The notes beneath the pieces are model-generated. The model made no database searches. It saw only the letters and a list, made by a program, of their open reading frames with translations, and was not told where the DNA came from. A program made the translations under genes and the position numbers. From Sulfuriroseicoccus oceanibius (GTDB taxonomy: Bacteria > Verrucomicrobiota > Verrucomicrobiia > Verrucomicrobiales > SLCJ01), in the NCBI RefSeq assembly GCF_010681825.2, contig NZ_CP066776.1, forward strand, positions 2,480,001 to 2,544,000: a stretch of 64,000 nucleotides of DNA, written 5' to 3'. Shown here piece by piece: positions 51,997 to 60,639 of the stretch. How positions within the stretch are numbered: the stretch's first letter is position 1; every line of letters begins with the position of its first letter.

Positions 51997-52112
51997 CGCT
52001 GGATCGTCGGCCAAAAGAGTCTCCAACTGGTCGCACAAGAAGACCAGACAACTACGAGTGACTCACCCCAACAAGCAAGCTACAGATTGCATACATTTTC
52101 CCCAAGATTTCT

Positions 52113-53042
52113 ATGAATCCATTGAACATTGATGGCTTGGTCGCCGCCACGGTGACCCCGATGCACGCAGACGGCTCGGTAAACTATGACCTCATCGCCC
52201 CACAGATCGACTACCTCGTCGACCAAGGCATCAAAGGCGCATACATCCTCGGTAGTACCGGTGAAGGCATGTTGCTCACCGACGACGAGCGTAAGAAAGT
52301 CGCCGAAAAGTTCGTCACTCTCGCCGGTGACCGCCTCCCTATCTTCGTTCAGGTCGGCCACAACAGCTGGCAAGCTGCCGCAGACCTCGCAGCCCACGCC
52401 GAATCACTCGGTGCAGCTGCCGTTTCGGCCACCTCGCCGGGCTACTTCAAGCCAGACAACGCTCAGAGCCTCGTCGACGGCGTAAAAGAGGTCACCGATG
52501 CCGCTCCAAACACACCATTCTACTACTACCACATCCCAGCCCTCTCCGGCGTATCGGTCGACATCATCGAAGCCGCACGCCTGAGCAAGGAACAGCTGCC
52601 AACCTTCACCGGTATCAAGTACTCGGACGGCTCGACCTTCTACAACCTGCCACTGCTCCAGGAAGCCGCTCCAGGCTGCGAGTTCTTCGCTGGCTCGGAC
52701 GAAGCCTACCTGATGTCGGTTGCTCAAGGTTTCAAGGGTGCTGTCGGTAGCACCTACGGCTATGGCAAAGTGATCTACGACAACGTGCGCAAGCATGTTG
52801 AGGCCGGCGAGTTCGAAGAAGCCCGCATGTGGCAGGCCCGCGCTCTCTCGATGATCACCACCTTCTTCTCAACCTGCGGCCGTTCCGGCATCAAAGGCAT
52901 GTGGAGCGCCATCGGCCTTCCAATGGGTGCCAGCCGCAACCCGATCGCCAGCACCACGCCTGAGCAGATCGACGCGCTGCGCAAGGGCCTCGAGCAAATT
53001 GGCTTCTACGACTGGGCTGCCCAGCAAGTGGTCTCCAAGTAA
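52113..53042 (+). CDS. nanA: N-acetylneuraminate lyase
   Basis: A 309-residue TIM-barrel aldolase of the DHDPS/NAL family. Marks: GSTGEGMLLTDDERK near residue 48, the catalytic Tyr in FYYYHIPALSG near 138, and the Schiff-base Lys169 in FTGIKYSD. The YYYHIPALSGV pattern favours sialic acid lyase over DHDPS. It splits Neu5Ac to ManNAc and pyruvate in the cytoplasm. The neighbours, a symporter with a Kelch domain and a 2-epimerase, supply transport and the next step. Confidence 0.88.
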   Translation: MNPLNIDGLVAATVTPMHADGSVNYDLIAPQIDYLVDQGIKGAYILGSTGEGMLLTDDERKKVAEKFVTLAGDRLPIFVQVGHNSWQAAADLAAHAESLGAAAVSATSPGYFKPDNAQSLVDGVKEVTDAAPNTPFYYYHIPALSGVSVDIIEAARLSKEQLPTFTGIKYSDGSTFYNLPLLQEAAPGCEFFAGSDEAYLMSVAQGFKGAVGSTYGYGKVIYDNVRKHVEAGEFEEARMWQARALSMITTFFSTCGRSGIKGMWSAIGLPMGASRNPIASTTPEQIDALRKGLEQIGFYDWAAQQVVSK

Positions 53043-53075
53043 CCGCTCACGCTCAACCTCAGCACTTCCCTCTTC

Positions 53076-53125
53076 ATCCGGCTGGTGCGCACTGCCCAGC
53101 GGTGCCACCAGCCGGATCTTTTTTT
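53076..53125 (+). terminator. terminator after nanA
   Basis: ATCCGGCTGGTG (53076-53087) pairs with CACCAGCCGGAT (53106-53117), followed by CTTTTTTT. It may reduce, not abolish, readthrough to the transporter gene. Confidence 0.9.
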
Positions 53126-53162
53126 AGCCTCCCGTTCCATCTTCCAAACCACCCGATCCACC

Positions 53163-55901
53163 ATGTTTCGCAAGCTCTTCCCCCTGCTCCTAGCCCTGAT
53201 GGCTTCCCTGCCATTGATGGCATCAGACGCCATCAAGTGGTCGTCAGATTTCCCTGCCATCCCCGATGACTACGGATACGCGGGCGCATTTGCGGGCGTG
53301 ATCGGTAAAAACGACTCACCGCGCACGCTGGTCATCGCGGGTGGTGCCAACTTCCCAGATGCGGATCCTTTCACCAGCAACGTCGGCAAAGCGTGGCACG
53401 ACACCGTGTTCACCATTCCGCTTGAAGGCAACTCGCTGAAGGCCGCCGGAACATGGACCGTCAGCGGAGCCAAGCTCCCTCTTCCCCTCGGTTACGGAGC
53501 ATCCGCCACATTGCCGCATCACGGCTCCGCCCTTTTCATCGGCGGCAGCTACAAGGTCGACGGCGAGGAAATCTTCTCCAACAAGGTCTATGAAGTGACC
53601 ATCGCCAACGGCAACCCGGTCTTCACCGAGGTCGCGCAATTGCCAACCGGCACGTCCTACATGGCGGCGGCCACCATTGACAAAAATGTCTACGTCTTCT
53701 CCGGCCAGGGCGCCGAAGGCGAAATCGAGCAGGCTCTCGTGCTCGACACATCCTCCGACAACCGCAGCGACTGGCAGTGGAAGTCCATGCCATGGCCTGA
53801 GTATTCCGAAGGCGTACCAGCCCGCGCCCGCGCGCACTACACAATCGGCACCATCGGCAACAAACTCTTCGTCTTCGGTGGCCGCGCCAAGCAACTCGCC
53901 GGCGACCACCGGGTTCATAAAGACGACGTCAACGACCTCTACGGCACCGACGACTTCCGCGACTGCTACGTTTACTCACCAGGCGCAACCGACGCCGCAG
54001 CCGGAACCTGGGCGCGTGTCGCAGACCTCCCGACCGCGATCTCCGCAGCACCTACCAATGCGGTACCAGCAGGTGCCAGCCACCTCCTCGTGCTCGGCGG
54101 CGTCGACCTGGCCACGCTGGTCGACCTGCAGGATAAAGACAAGTATCCAAGCCTCAACAACGCCCGCCACGGCTTTGACCATCCGGGCTTCCCACGCAAG
54201 GTCCTGGCTTACCACACCATCACCAACACCTGGGCAGAACAAAGTGAGATCCCTGCCGAGATGAAAGCTCCGGTGACCGCACCGGTCGTGATCGCCGGCA
54301 ATGACTTCCTCGTGCCATCCGGCGAATGGAGCCCGAAACTCCGCACATCCAATGTGCTCGCCGGCACCATCACACCACCAATCCCTGACTTCGGATGGAT
54401 CAACTGGTCGGTCGTTGCCATCTACCTGCTCGGCATGGTCGGTGTCGGTTACTGGTTCATGAAGCGCGAAGCCGCATCCAGCACCGAAGCGTACTTCCGT
54501 GGCGGACAAAAGATCCCATGGTGGGTCGCTGGTCTTTCGATCTTCGCCACCATGCTCAGCGCCCTCACCTTCATGGGCATCCCGGCACGCGCCTACCAAA
54601 CCGACATCACTTGGTACATCGGACAGCTGCCTATCCTCCTCGTGGCACCGCTCGTTGCGTTCTGCTACCTGCCTTTCTTCCGTCGCCTCAACATCACCAG
54701 TGCTTACGAATATCTCGAGAAGCGCTTCGGCCTCGGCGTCCGCGTCTTCGCCAGCTTGTCGTTTATTCTCTTCCACATCGGCCGCATCGCGATCGTTCTC
54801 TACCTCCCGGCACTCGCGGTTTCCGGCGTGACCGGCATCCCTGTGACCACAGCCATCATCGTCATCAGCGTGCTTTGCATCATCTACACCGTGATGGGTG
54901 GCATCGAAGCAGTGGTTTGGACAGACGCCATTCAGGCAATGGTTCTCATCGGCGGCGCACTGCTTTGCTTCATCCTCGTCGTGTTCAGCCTCGACGGTGG
55001 GATGGGTGAACTCTTCACCATCGCCCAGGCCGACGACAAGTTGTTCTCCAACTTGGAATGGGGCAGCTTCGACATCAAAGATGGAACAGCAGCCGTCTCG
55101 GTCCTCTTCCTCGCCTTCACCTTCAACGCCCTGGTTCCATACACCTCGGGACAAGACGTGGTGCAGCGTTACGTCACGACCTCGGACGAGCAAGCCGCCC
55201 GCAAGTCGCTCTGGACCACCATGTGGATGTCAGTCTTCGGTTCGTTGATCTTCTTCGGTCTCGGCGCGGCGATCTACGCCTTCTACAAGACCCACCCGGA
55301 CCTCCTCAGCCCGGCCATGGCGAAGACCGACAGCATCCTGCCATTCTACATCGTGCAGCAGCTGCCAGTCGGAGTCTCTGGCTTGATCATTGCAGCGGTC
55401 TTCGCGGCAGCGCAGTCGACCATTTCCAGCTCGCTCAACAGCTCGGCCACAGCTTACATCAAAGACTTTGACTCCCGCCTGTTCCGCCCTGGCCGCGACG
55501 ACAAGACCTACCTGCGCGCAGCACAGTTTGTCGTCACCGGCATCGGCATCCTCGGGACCATCGTTGCCATCATCATGGCAAAGTCGGACATCGAGTCGGC
55601 CTTCAAGACCTTCAACTCGATCATCGGCCTGACCGCAGGTTCGCTGGGTGGTCTATTCGCCCTCGGAATCTTCACCCGCAAAGCCAATGGCACAGCAGCT
55701 CTGATTGCCGCATTCATCGGCGCGGGAGTGGTGATCACACTCTTCCTCACGGAAGCACCTGTCACCGGTCTGCTCTACGCCTTCATCGGATTCGCTACCT
55801 GCTTCGTGCTCGGCATCATCCTCGGCACCATCATGCCGGCCAAGCCACAGCAACTCAAGGGGCTCTCGTTCTCCACCATCAAGGACATCGGAAAAGACTA
55901 A
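53163..55901 (+). CDS. fused Kelch (mutarotase-like) and sodium/solute symporter
   Basis: A 912-residue fusion. Signal peptide (FPLLLALMASLPLMASDA), then a Kelch beta-propeller (about residues 25-405) with repeats such as TLVIAGGANFPD, GSALFIGGSYKVDGE, NKLFVFGGRAKQ and HLLVLGGVD, resembling the N-acetylneuraminate mutarotase NanM. From about residue 412 follows a sodium/solute symporter with about thirteen membrane helices (YFRGGQKIPWWVAGLSIFATMLSALTFMG; GIEAVVWTDAIQAMVLIGGAL; SSSLNSSATAYIKDF). The propeller would lie in the periplasm and convert sugar anomers at the mouth of the transporter. Next to nanA, sialic acid is the likely cargo; the link of Kelch to mutarotation is inferred from relatives. 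Confidence 0.85.
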   Translation: MFRKLFPLLLALMASLPLMASDAIKWSSDFPAIPDDYGYAGAFAGVIGKNDSPRTLVIAGGANFPDADPFTSNVGKAWHDTVFTIPLEGNSLKAAGTWTVSGAKLPLPLGYGASATLPHHGSALFIGGSYKVDGEEIFSNKVYEVTIANGNPVFTEVAQLPTGTSYMAAATIDKNVYVFSGQGAEGEIEQALVLDTSSDNRSDWQWKSMPWPEYSEGVPARARAHYTIGTIGNKLFVFGGRAKQLAGDHRVHKDDVNDLYGTDDFRDCYVYSPGATDAAAGTWARVADLPTAISAAPTNAVPAGASHLLVLGGVDLATLVDLQDKDKYPSLNNARHGFDHPGFPRKVLAYHTITNTWAEQSEIPAEMKAPVTAPVVIAGNDFLVPSGEWSPKLRTSNVLAGTITPPIPDFGWINWSVVAIYLLGMVGVGYWFMKREAASSTEAYFRGGQKIPWWVAGLSIFATMLSALTFMGIPARAYQTDITWYIGQLPILLVAPLVAFCYLPFFRRLNITSAYEYLEKRFGLGVRVFASLSFILFHIGRIAIVLYLPALAVSGVTGIPVTTAIIVISVLCIIYTVMGGIEAVVWTDAIQAMVLIGGALLCFILVVFSLDGGMGELFTIAQADDKLFSNLEWGSFDIKDGTAAVSVLFLAFTFNALVPYTSGQDVVQRYVTTSDEQAARKSLWTTMWMSVFGSLIFFGLGAAIYAFYKTHPDLLSPAMAKTDSILPFYIVQQLPVGVSGLIIAAVFAAAQSTISSSLNSSATAYIKDFDSRLFRPGRDDKTYLRAAQFVVTGIGILGTIVAIIMAKSDIESAFKTFNSIIGLTAGSLGGLFALGIFTRKANGTAALIAAFIGAGVVITLFLTEAPVTGLLYAFIGFATCFVLGIILGTIMPAKPQQLKGLSFSTIKDIGKD

Positions 55902-55933
55902 TTCCAACAGCCCAAAATCCACATTAACTTCAA

Positions 55934-55961
55934 GGTAGCCACTCCGGTGGCTGCCTTTTTT
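55934..55961 (+). terminator. terminator after the symporter gene
   Basis: GGTAGCCAC pairs with GTGGCTGCC over a TCCG loop with one mismatch, then six T. Confidence 0.8.
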
Positions 55962-55984
55962 CATCCACTCAAAAGCCACATCCC

Positions 55985-57187
55985 ATGTCTGCTTATACCA
56001 CCGAAGAATTGAACGGCCTGCGCGACTTCTACCGCGACAGCTTGCTCGACGACACCCTCAAGTTCTGGCTCCCTGACGCCATCGACAAAGAACACGGCGG
56101 CTACCTCCTGATGCGCGACGCCGACGGATCACTCGTCGACACCGACAAATCCGTCTGGTTCCAGGGCCGCTTCGCAACCATCCTCGGCACGCTCTACAAC
56201 CAGGTCGAACCACGCCAGGAATGGCTCGACGGGGCCAAGGCAGGCGTCGACTTCCTGCGCAAGCACTGCATCGACGACGATGGTCAGATGTTCTTCATGG
56301 TCACCCGCGAGGGCAAGCCTCTGCGCAAGCGCCGCTATTTCTTCTCCGAAGCATTTGCCATCAGTGGCTACTGCCAGCTCGCCAAAGCCACCGGCGACGA
56401 GCAACTCGCCCAGGAAGCTCGCGATTTGTTCAAGCGCTGCATGGAGTACGCAGACGGCACCCGCCCGCTCGCTCCCAAGTTCACCGACGAACGCCCGACC
56501 ATAGGAATCGGCGTGCCGATGATTTTCCTCAACATCGCCCAACAACTTGTCGACACCGTGGGCTGCGAGTTCGCCGAATCCTGTATCGACAAGTTCGTCG
56601 AAGACATCCGCAAGTTCGTCAAGGACGATATCGAATGTGTGATGGAGTGCCTCTCCCCTGAAGGCGATATCATCGACCACTTCCAAGAGCGCACGCTCAA
56701 CCCGGGCCACGCCATCGAGGGCGGATGGTTCATCCTCCACGAGGCACGCCGCCGCGGCGGTGACAAAGACCTCGAAGACCTCGGCCTGCGCATGATCGAC
56801 TACATGTGGAAGCGCGGATGGGACGAGCAGTTCGGCGGCATCATCTACTTCAAGGACGTCTACGACAAACCGGTGATGGAGTACTGGCAGGACATGAAGT
56901 TCTGGTGGCCACAGAACGAAGCCGTCATCGCCACCCTCCTCGCCTACACCATGACCGGCGATGAAAAGTGGGCCGAGCGCCACCGCATGATCCACGAATA
57001 CGCTCACAAACATTTCCACGATCCTGAGCACGGTGAGTGGTTCGGTTACCTCAGCCGCGACAACCGCGTCTGCTCCACACTCAAGGGAACCCACTACAAG
57101 GGACCATTCCACCTGCCGCGCATGCAGACCTACTGCTGGCAGTTGCTCGAATCCCTCGGCACCGACCCGACTTTGGTCGTTCGTTAG
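55985..57187 (+). CDS. N-acylglucosamine 2-epimerase family protein
   Basis: A 400-residue (alpha/alpha)6-barrel of the AGE/RnBP family. Marks: FWLPDAIDKEHGGYLLMRDADG at about residue 27, WFQGRFATILGTLYN near 58, then RKRRYFFSEAFAISGYCQLAK, RTLNPGHAIEGGWFILHEA near 238 (His base) and QNEAVIATLLAYTMTGD. It interconverts ManNAc and GlcNAc, which fits directly after the lyase: Neu5Ac to ManNAc to GlcNAc, the route also seen in Bacteroides. Downstream kinases are not in the window. Confidence 0.87.
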   Translation: MSAYTTEELNGLRDFYRDSLLDDTLKFWLPDAIDKEHGGYLLMRDADGSLVDTDKSVWFQGRFATILGTLYNQVEPRQEWLDGAKAGVDFLRKHCIDDDGQMFFMVTREGKPLRKRRYFFSEAFAISGYCQLAKATGDEQLAQEARDLFKRCMEYADGTRPLAPKFTDERPTIGIGVPMIFLNIAQQLVDTVGCEFAESCIDKFVEDIRKFVKDDIECVMECLSPEGDIIDHFQERTLNPGHAIEGGWFILHEARRRGGDKDLEDLGLRMIDYMWKRGWDEQFGGIIYFKDVYDKPVMEYWQDMKFWWPQNEAVIATLLAYTMTGDEKWAERHRMIHEYAHKHFHDPEHGEWFGYLSRDNRVCSTLKGTHYKGPFHLPRMQTYCWQLLESLGTDPTLVVR

Positions 57188-57204
57188 ACCTGCCTATCAC
57201 CTAT

Positions 57205-57246
57205 CAACCGCGGCTCCGATTCACTCCGGAGTCGCGGTTTTTTTTG
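57205..57246 (+). terminator. terminator after the epimerase gene
   Basis: AACCGCGGCTCCG pairs with CGGAGTCGCGGTT (one mismatch), and the stem runs into eight T. Confidence 0.9.
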
Positions 57247-57377
57247 TGCCCGCTCAACAAGCTTACATACAGATCATTATGTTATGTGGCACACTCGTCA
57301 TACATCTGAAAATTTCGCGCTGGCTTTCAATTTTTGCCTGATACATCCTGCGACCACATCACGTAAGCCGCTCCGCT

Positions 57378-59609
57378 ATGATCAAAACCATCGCATTTTC
57401 CACGATGATCGCCTCCGCAATCACTGCGGCCCAGGCATCACCCGCCACCGATATCCTCCAAGGCACGCAAACCTACGGCGCCGCCAAAATTAACGAATCG
57501 TCCAGCGGCGGCAAACTTACCATCGCCGGCAAAACCTACGAAAAAGGAATCGGCGTCCACGCCACCTCGGAAATCCCACTCAGCATTCCTAAAGGCGTCT
57601 CGTCCCTCACCGGATTGGCCGGAATCGACGACAATGCCGCCGGTCCGGGAAAGGTGCAGTTCCGCATTCTCTCGGGCAGCTCGGTGCTTTGGGAGTCACC
57701 GGAAATCTCACACGGTGATGCGGCGGTTGCGTTCGATGTCGCGGTCCCATCCGGCGCCCGCAAGCTCTACCTTCAGGTAGACGAGTTGGAAAACAACGCC
57801 CACGACCACGCCAACTGGGTCGACCTGAAATGGAAAGACGGCGATGTCGCCACCAAAGCGGCCACCACATTCAAGGGCGCGGACTTCGGCTTGAAGCCTA
57901 ACGTCACCGAAGATCAGGCACCTGCCTTCCACAAGGCGCTCGATGCCCTGCGCTCGGCTCCGGGATCCACTCTCGTGCTGGAAAAAGGCACCTACCACTT
58001 TCACCACAGCAGCGCGATCAAGCGTCACTACCACCCGTCCAACCACGACCAACCGATCTGGCAACCTGTCTGTGTTCCATTGGTGGACCTGATGGACGTC
58101 ACCATCGATGCTCAGGGATCACTCTTCCTCTTCCAAGGCAAGGTGGCACCGATGTTCATCCAGGACACGGACGGACTCACCATCAAGGGACTCGCTCTCG
58201 ACTACGTCTATCCACCGGATTCCCAATGCACCGTCACCAAGGTCACCCCCGAGTTCTATGAAATGACCATCGACCAGCAGAAGTTCCCTCACCGCGTGGA
58301 GAACGGCTGGATCACATTCACCGGAGAAAACTGGGAAAAGCACGACGGATCACACGGTATTGTCTTCAGTGGAAAGACCGGCGAAATCGTCGCCGGCACC
58401 AGTGACTACGGCTACCGCGGCAAGCTCACTGTCATCGCAGACGGCCACTACCGCGTGGAAAAGAACGTCCAGAAAGACGGCATCGTCGCTGGCGACACCA
58501 TCACCATGCGCCACGGCTGGGGCCGCCCACACCCAGGTGTCGTCATGTACCGCGCTAAGGACACCGTGCTCGAAGACTTCGTCATCCACGCATCGCAAGG
58601 CATGAGCCTCGTTGCCCAGCGTAGCGAAAATGTCCACATCAAGGGCGGTGGCGTATTCCCACGCGAAGGAACCGGCCGCAACTTCTCCGCCGGCGCTGAT
58701 GCCACTCACTTCTCAAACTGCAAAGGCGTCATCATCACAGACGGCGCACTCTACGAAGGCATGATGGACGATGCCATCAACGTCCACGCCACCTGCCTGC
58801 GCATTGAAGAGAAAATCGATGCCAATACCATCCGCTGCCGTTACGTCCACGGCCAGGCCTACGGCTTCGAGGTCGTCATGCCGGGTGAAACCATCAACTT
58901 CCTCCAGGCCAAGTGGCTCACCCCGCGCGACCCAAGCAAGGTCAAAGCGGTGAACTGGATCGATAACAAGAACCTCATCCTGACTCTCGAAACTCCGATC
59001 CCGGACGACCTTGGCCCGGGCGATGCCCTGGAGAACGCCGATTGGCACCCGAGCGTCCACTTCAAGAACAACATCGTTCGCAACAACCGCGCGCGAGGCA
59101 GTCTCTTCACCACCCCTCACCCAGTGATCGTGGAGAACAACACGTTCGAAACCATCGCCGGCTCCGCCATCCTGCTCGCAGGAGACGCCAACGGCTGGTA
59201 CGAAAGCGGTGCCTGCTACGACGTGGTCATCCGTAACAACACCTTCAAGAACAACCTTACCTCCCGCTTCCAGTTCACCGAGGCGATCATTTCCATCTTC
59301 CCTGAAGTGCCGGACCTCAAGGGGCAAAAGGAGTTCTACCACCGTAACGTCCGCATCGAGGACAACGTCTTCGAGACCTTCGATGTGCCATTGGTTTTCG
59401 CAATCTCGACCGATGGCCTGACCTTCACCGGCAATCAGGTCAGCTACAACAACGACTACCCGGCGTGGAACAAGCCACCGTTCATCCTCCGCCGCGCGGC
59501 CAACGTCACCGTTAAGGACAACACGGTGAAGGACGCTCCACGCCAGTGGACCAAGGAGAACAGCTTCGACCTCCACCTCACACCGGCGGAAGAGATTACC
59601 TTCGAATAA
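57378..59609 (+). CDS. GH110-like alpha-galactosidase with NPCBM domain
   Basis: A 743-residue secreted enzyme. Signal peptide (MIKTIAFSTMIASAITAAQA), an NPCBM-type carbohydrate-binding domain (about residues 22-158: YEKGIGVHATSEI, KLYLQVDELENN), then a right-handed parallel beta-helix with DFVIHASQGMSLVAQRSENV and the GH110-type acidic block ALYEGMMDDAINVHATCLRI, with Asp464 and Asp465. GH110 enzymes invert and remove terminal alpha-1,3-galactose, for example from blood group B and linear B glycans. Beside sialic acid genes and a beta-galactosidase, a host or animal-type glycan target is plausible. The family call is by motif and architecture only. Confidence 0.72.
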   Translation: MIKTIAFSTMIASAITAAQASPATDILQGTQTYGAAKINESSSGGKLTIAGKTYEKGIGVHATSEIPLSIPKGVSSLTGLAGIDDNAAGPGKVQFRILSGSSVLWESPEISHGDAAVAFDVAVPSGARKLYLQVDELENNAHDHANWVDLKWKDGDVATKAATTFKGADFGLKPNVTEDQAPAFHKALDALRSAPGSTLVLEKGTYHFHHSSAIKRHYHPSNHDQPIWQPVCVPLVDLMDVTIDAQGSLFLFQGKVAPMFIQDTDGLTIKGLALDYVYPPDSQCTVTKVTPEFYEMTIDQQKFPHRVENGWITFTGENWEKHDGSHGIVFSGKTGEIVAGTSDYGYRGKLTVIADGHYRVEKNVQKDGIVAGDTITMRHGWGRPHPGVVMYRAKDTVLEDFVIHASQGMSLVAQRSENVHIKGGGVFPREGTGRNFSAGADATHFSNCKGVIITDGALYEGMMDDAINVHATCLRIEEKIDANTIRCRYVHGQAYGFEVVMPGETINFLQAKWLTPRDPSKVKAVNWIDNKNLILTLETPIPDDLGPGDALENADWHPSVHFKNNIVRNNRARGSLFTTPHPVIVENNTFETIAGSAILLAGDANGWYESGACYDVVIRNNTFKNNLTSRFQFTEAIISIFPEVPDLKGQKEFYHRNVRIEDNVFETFDVPLVFAISTDGLTFTGNQVSYNNDYPAWNKPPFILRRAANVTVKDNTVKDAPRQWTKENSFDLHLTPAEEITFE

Positions 59610-59626
59610 CGGCACCAGCCCACATC

Positions 59627-59666
59627 AAAGCTCACGGCCACCACCCCGGCCGTGAGCTTTTTTTTT
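59627..59666 (+). terminator. terminator after the GH110-like gene
   Basis: AAAGCTCACGGCC (59627-59639) pairs with GGCCGTGAGCTTT (59648-59660), continuing into a run of nine or more T. Confidence 0.92.
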
Positions 59667-59717
59667 GCCGTGAGGGAACGGTCAGGCGCAAAATCATCGC
59701 CCGCAGACCGAGTCTGG

Positions 59718-60565
59718 AACGCCAAGCATCGCCTTGGCAAACCAAACCACCCGCGCAACGCGCGCATTACTCCCACCAAAAATTAACACTTAGGCGTAAC
59801 GTTCAATAATGAATGAACACGGTCCCAACTGGCACTCCAGAGGCTACCTCCCACACTTCGACTCAAACAACCATGTTCAATCCATCACGTTTCGATTGGC
59901 CGACTCGCTCCCCACTGCCGCGTTGGAAGCCCTCAAAACTGAGCTCACAAAAGCTCCCGAAACCGAACGCGAGAAAACACGGAGAAGACTCATCGAAAAA
60001 TGGCTCGATTCGGGCCAGGGCTGCTGTGCACTAGCCCACCCCGGCATGGCGAAGATCATGCAGGACACGCTTCTCCACTATGATAAGCAGCGGTACCACA
60101 TGATTGCATGGTGCGTAATGCCAAATCACGTGCACGTCATGATCGGGCCAACCGCCCCCATATCTCAAATCGTGCAATCTTGGAAAGGCTACACCGGTTA
60201 CTGGGCAAAACAACACGCAGAGGATATCGGCCTGAAATCCGCAGGCAGATTCTGGATGCGAGATTACTGGGACCGGTACATTCGCAACGAACACCACTTC
60301 CACCAAACGATGCGCTACATCCACCGCAATCCGGTGAAAGCGGGCTTATGTAGCGACCCTAAGGATTGGCAGTGGTCCAGCGCATGCCGATATCGGTAGA
60401 CATGCGGCTTCGCCGATTACTGACGGCTTGCCGAGACGATGCTCGGCGTTCCAGTCGTTCTCACCAGCTTCCCCCCACCAACAGCCTCCACAGCCCCCGC
60501 GCACAGCTCACACTGAAACGCCAAGCATCGCCTTGGCAAACCAAACCACCCGCGCAAAGCGCGCA
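59718..60565. mobile_element. RAYT transposase flanked by two REP copies
   Basis: Two 49-base direct copies (59718-59766 and 60517-60565), identical but for one base, flank the transposase gene. Each holds GCCAAGCATCGCCTTGGC (stem GCCAAG/CTTGGC) and GCGCAACGCGC or GCGCAAAGCGC (stem GCGC), the double-hairpin layout of REP sequences. This is the classical arrangement of a RAYT with its REPs. Between the gene end at 60399 and the second REP no other gene is seen. Confidence 0.8.
59809..60399 (+). CDS. REP-associated tyrosine transposase (RAYT)
   Basis: A 196-residue Y1/HUH endonuclease (IS200/IS605-related). Marks: YHMIAWCVMPNHVHVMIGP with the metal-binding HUH pair His107/His109, FWMRDYWDRYIRNEHHFHQTM near residue 150 and YIHRNPVKAGL with the catalytic Tyr at about 170. 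RAYTs nick single-stranded REP hairpins and are thought to spread them. All active-site motifs are intact, so it may be active. It sits between the convergent GH110-like and GH2 genes. Confidence 0.92.
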   Translation: MNEHGPNWHSRGYLPHFDSNNHVQSITFRLADSLPTAALEALKTELTKAPETEREKTRRRLIEKWLDSGQGCCALAHPGMAKIMQDTLLHYDKQRYHMIAWCVMPNHVHVMIGPTAPISQIVQSWKGYTGYWAKQHAEDIGLKSAGRFWMRDYWDRYIRNEHHFHQTMRYIHRNPVKAGLCSDPKDWQWSSACRYR

Positions 60566-60571
60566 CACCAC

Positions 60572-60603
60572 AAAAAAAGCCGGAGAGGTCTCCCTCTCCG
60601 GCT
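60572..60603 (-). terminator. terminator of the GH2 gene
   Basis: On the minus strand AGCCGGAGAGG and CCTCTCCGGCT pair with a GAGA loop and are followed by seven T, 37 bases past the GH2 stop. Confidence 0.92.
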
Positions 60604-60639
60604 TCCATGAACGAATTCTTCGTTGAATCGTAGGCTCGC

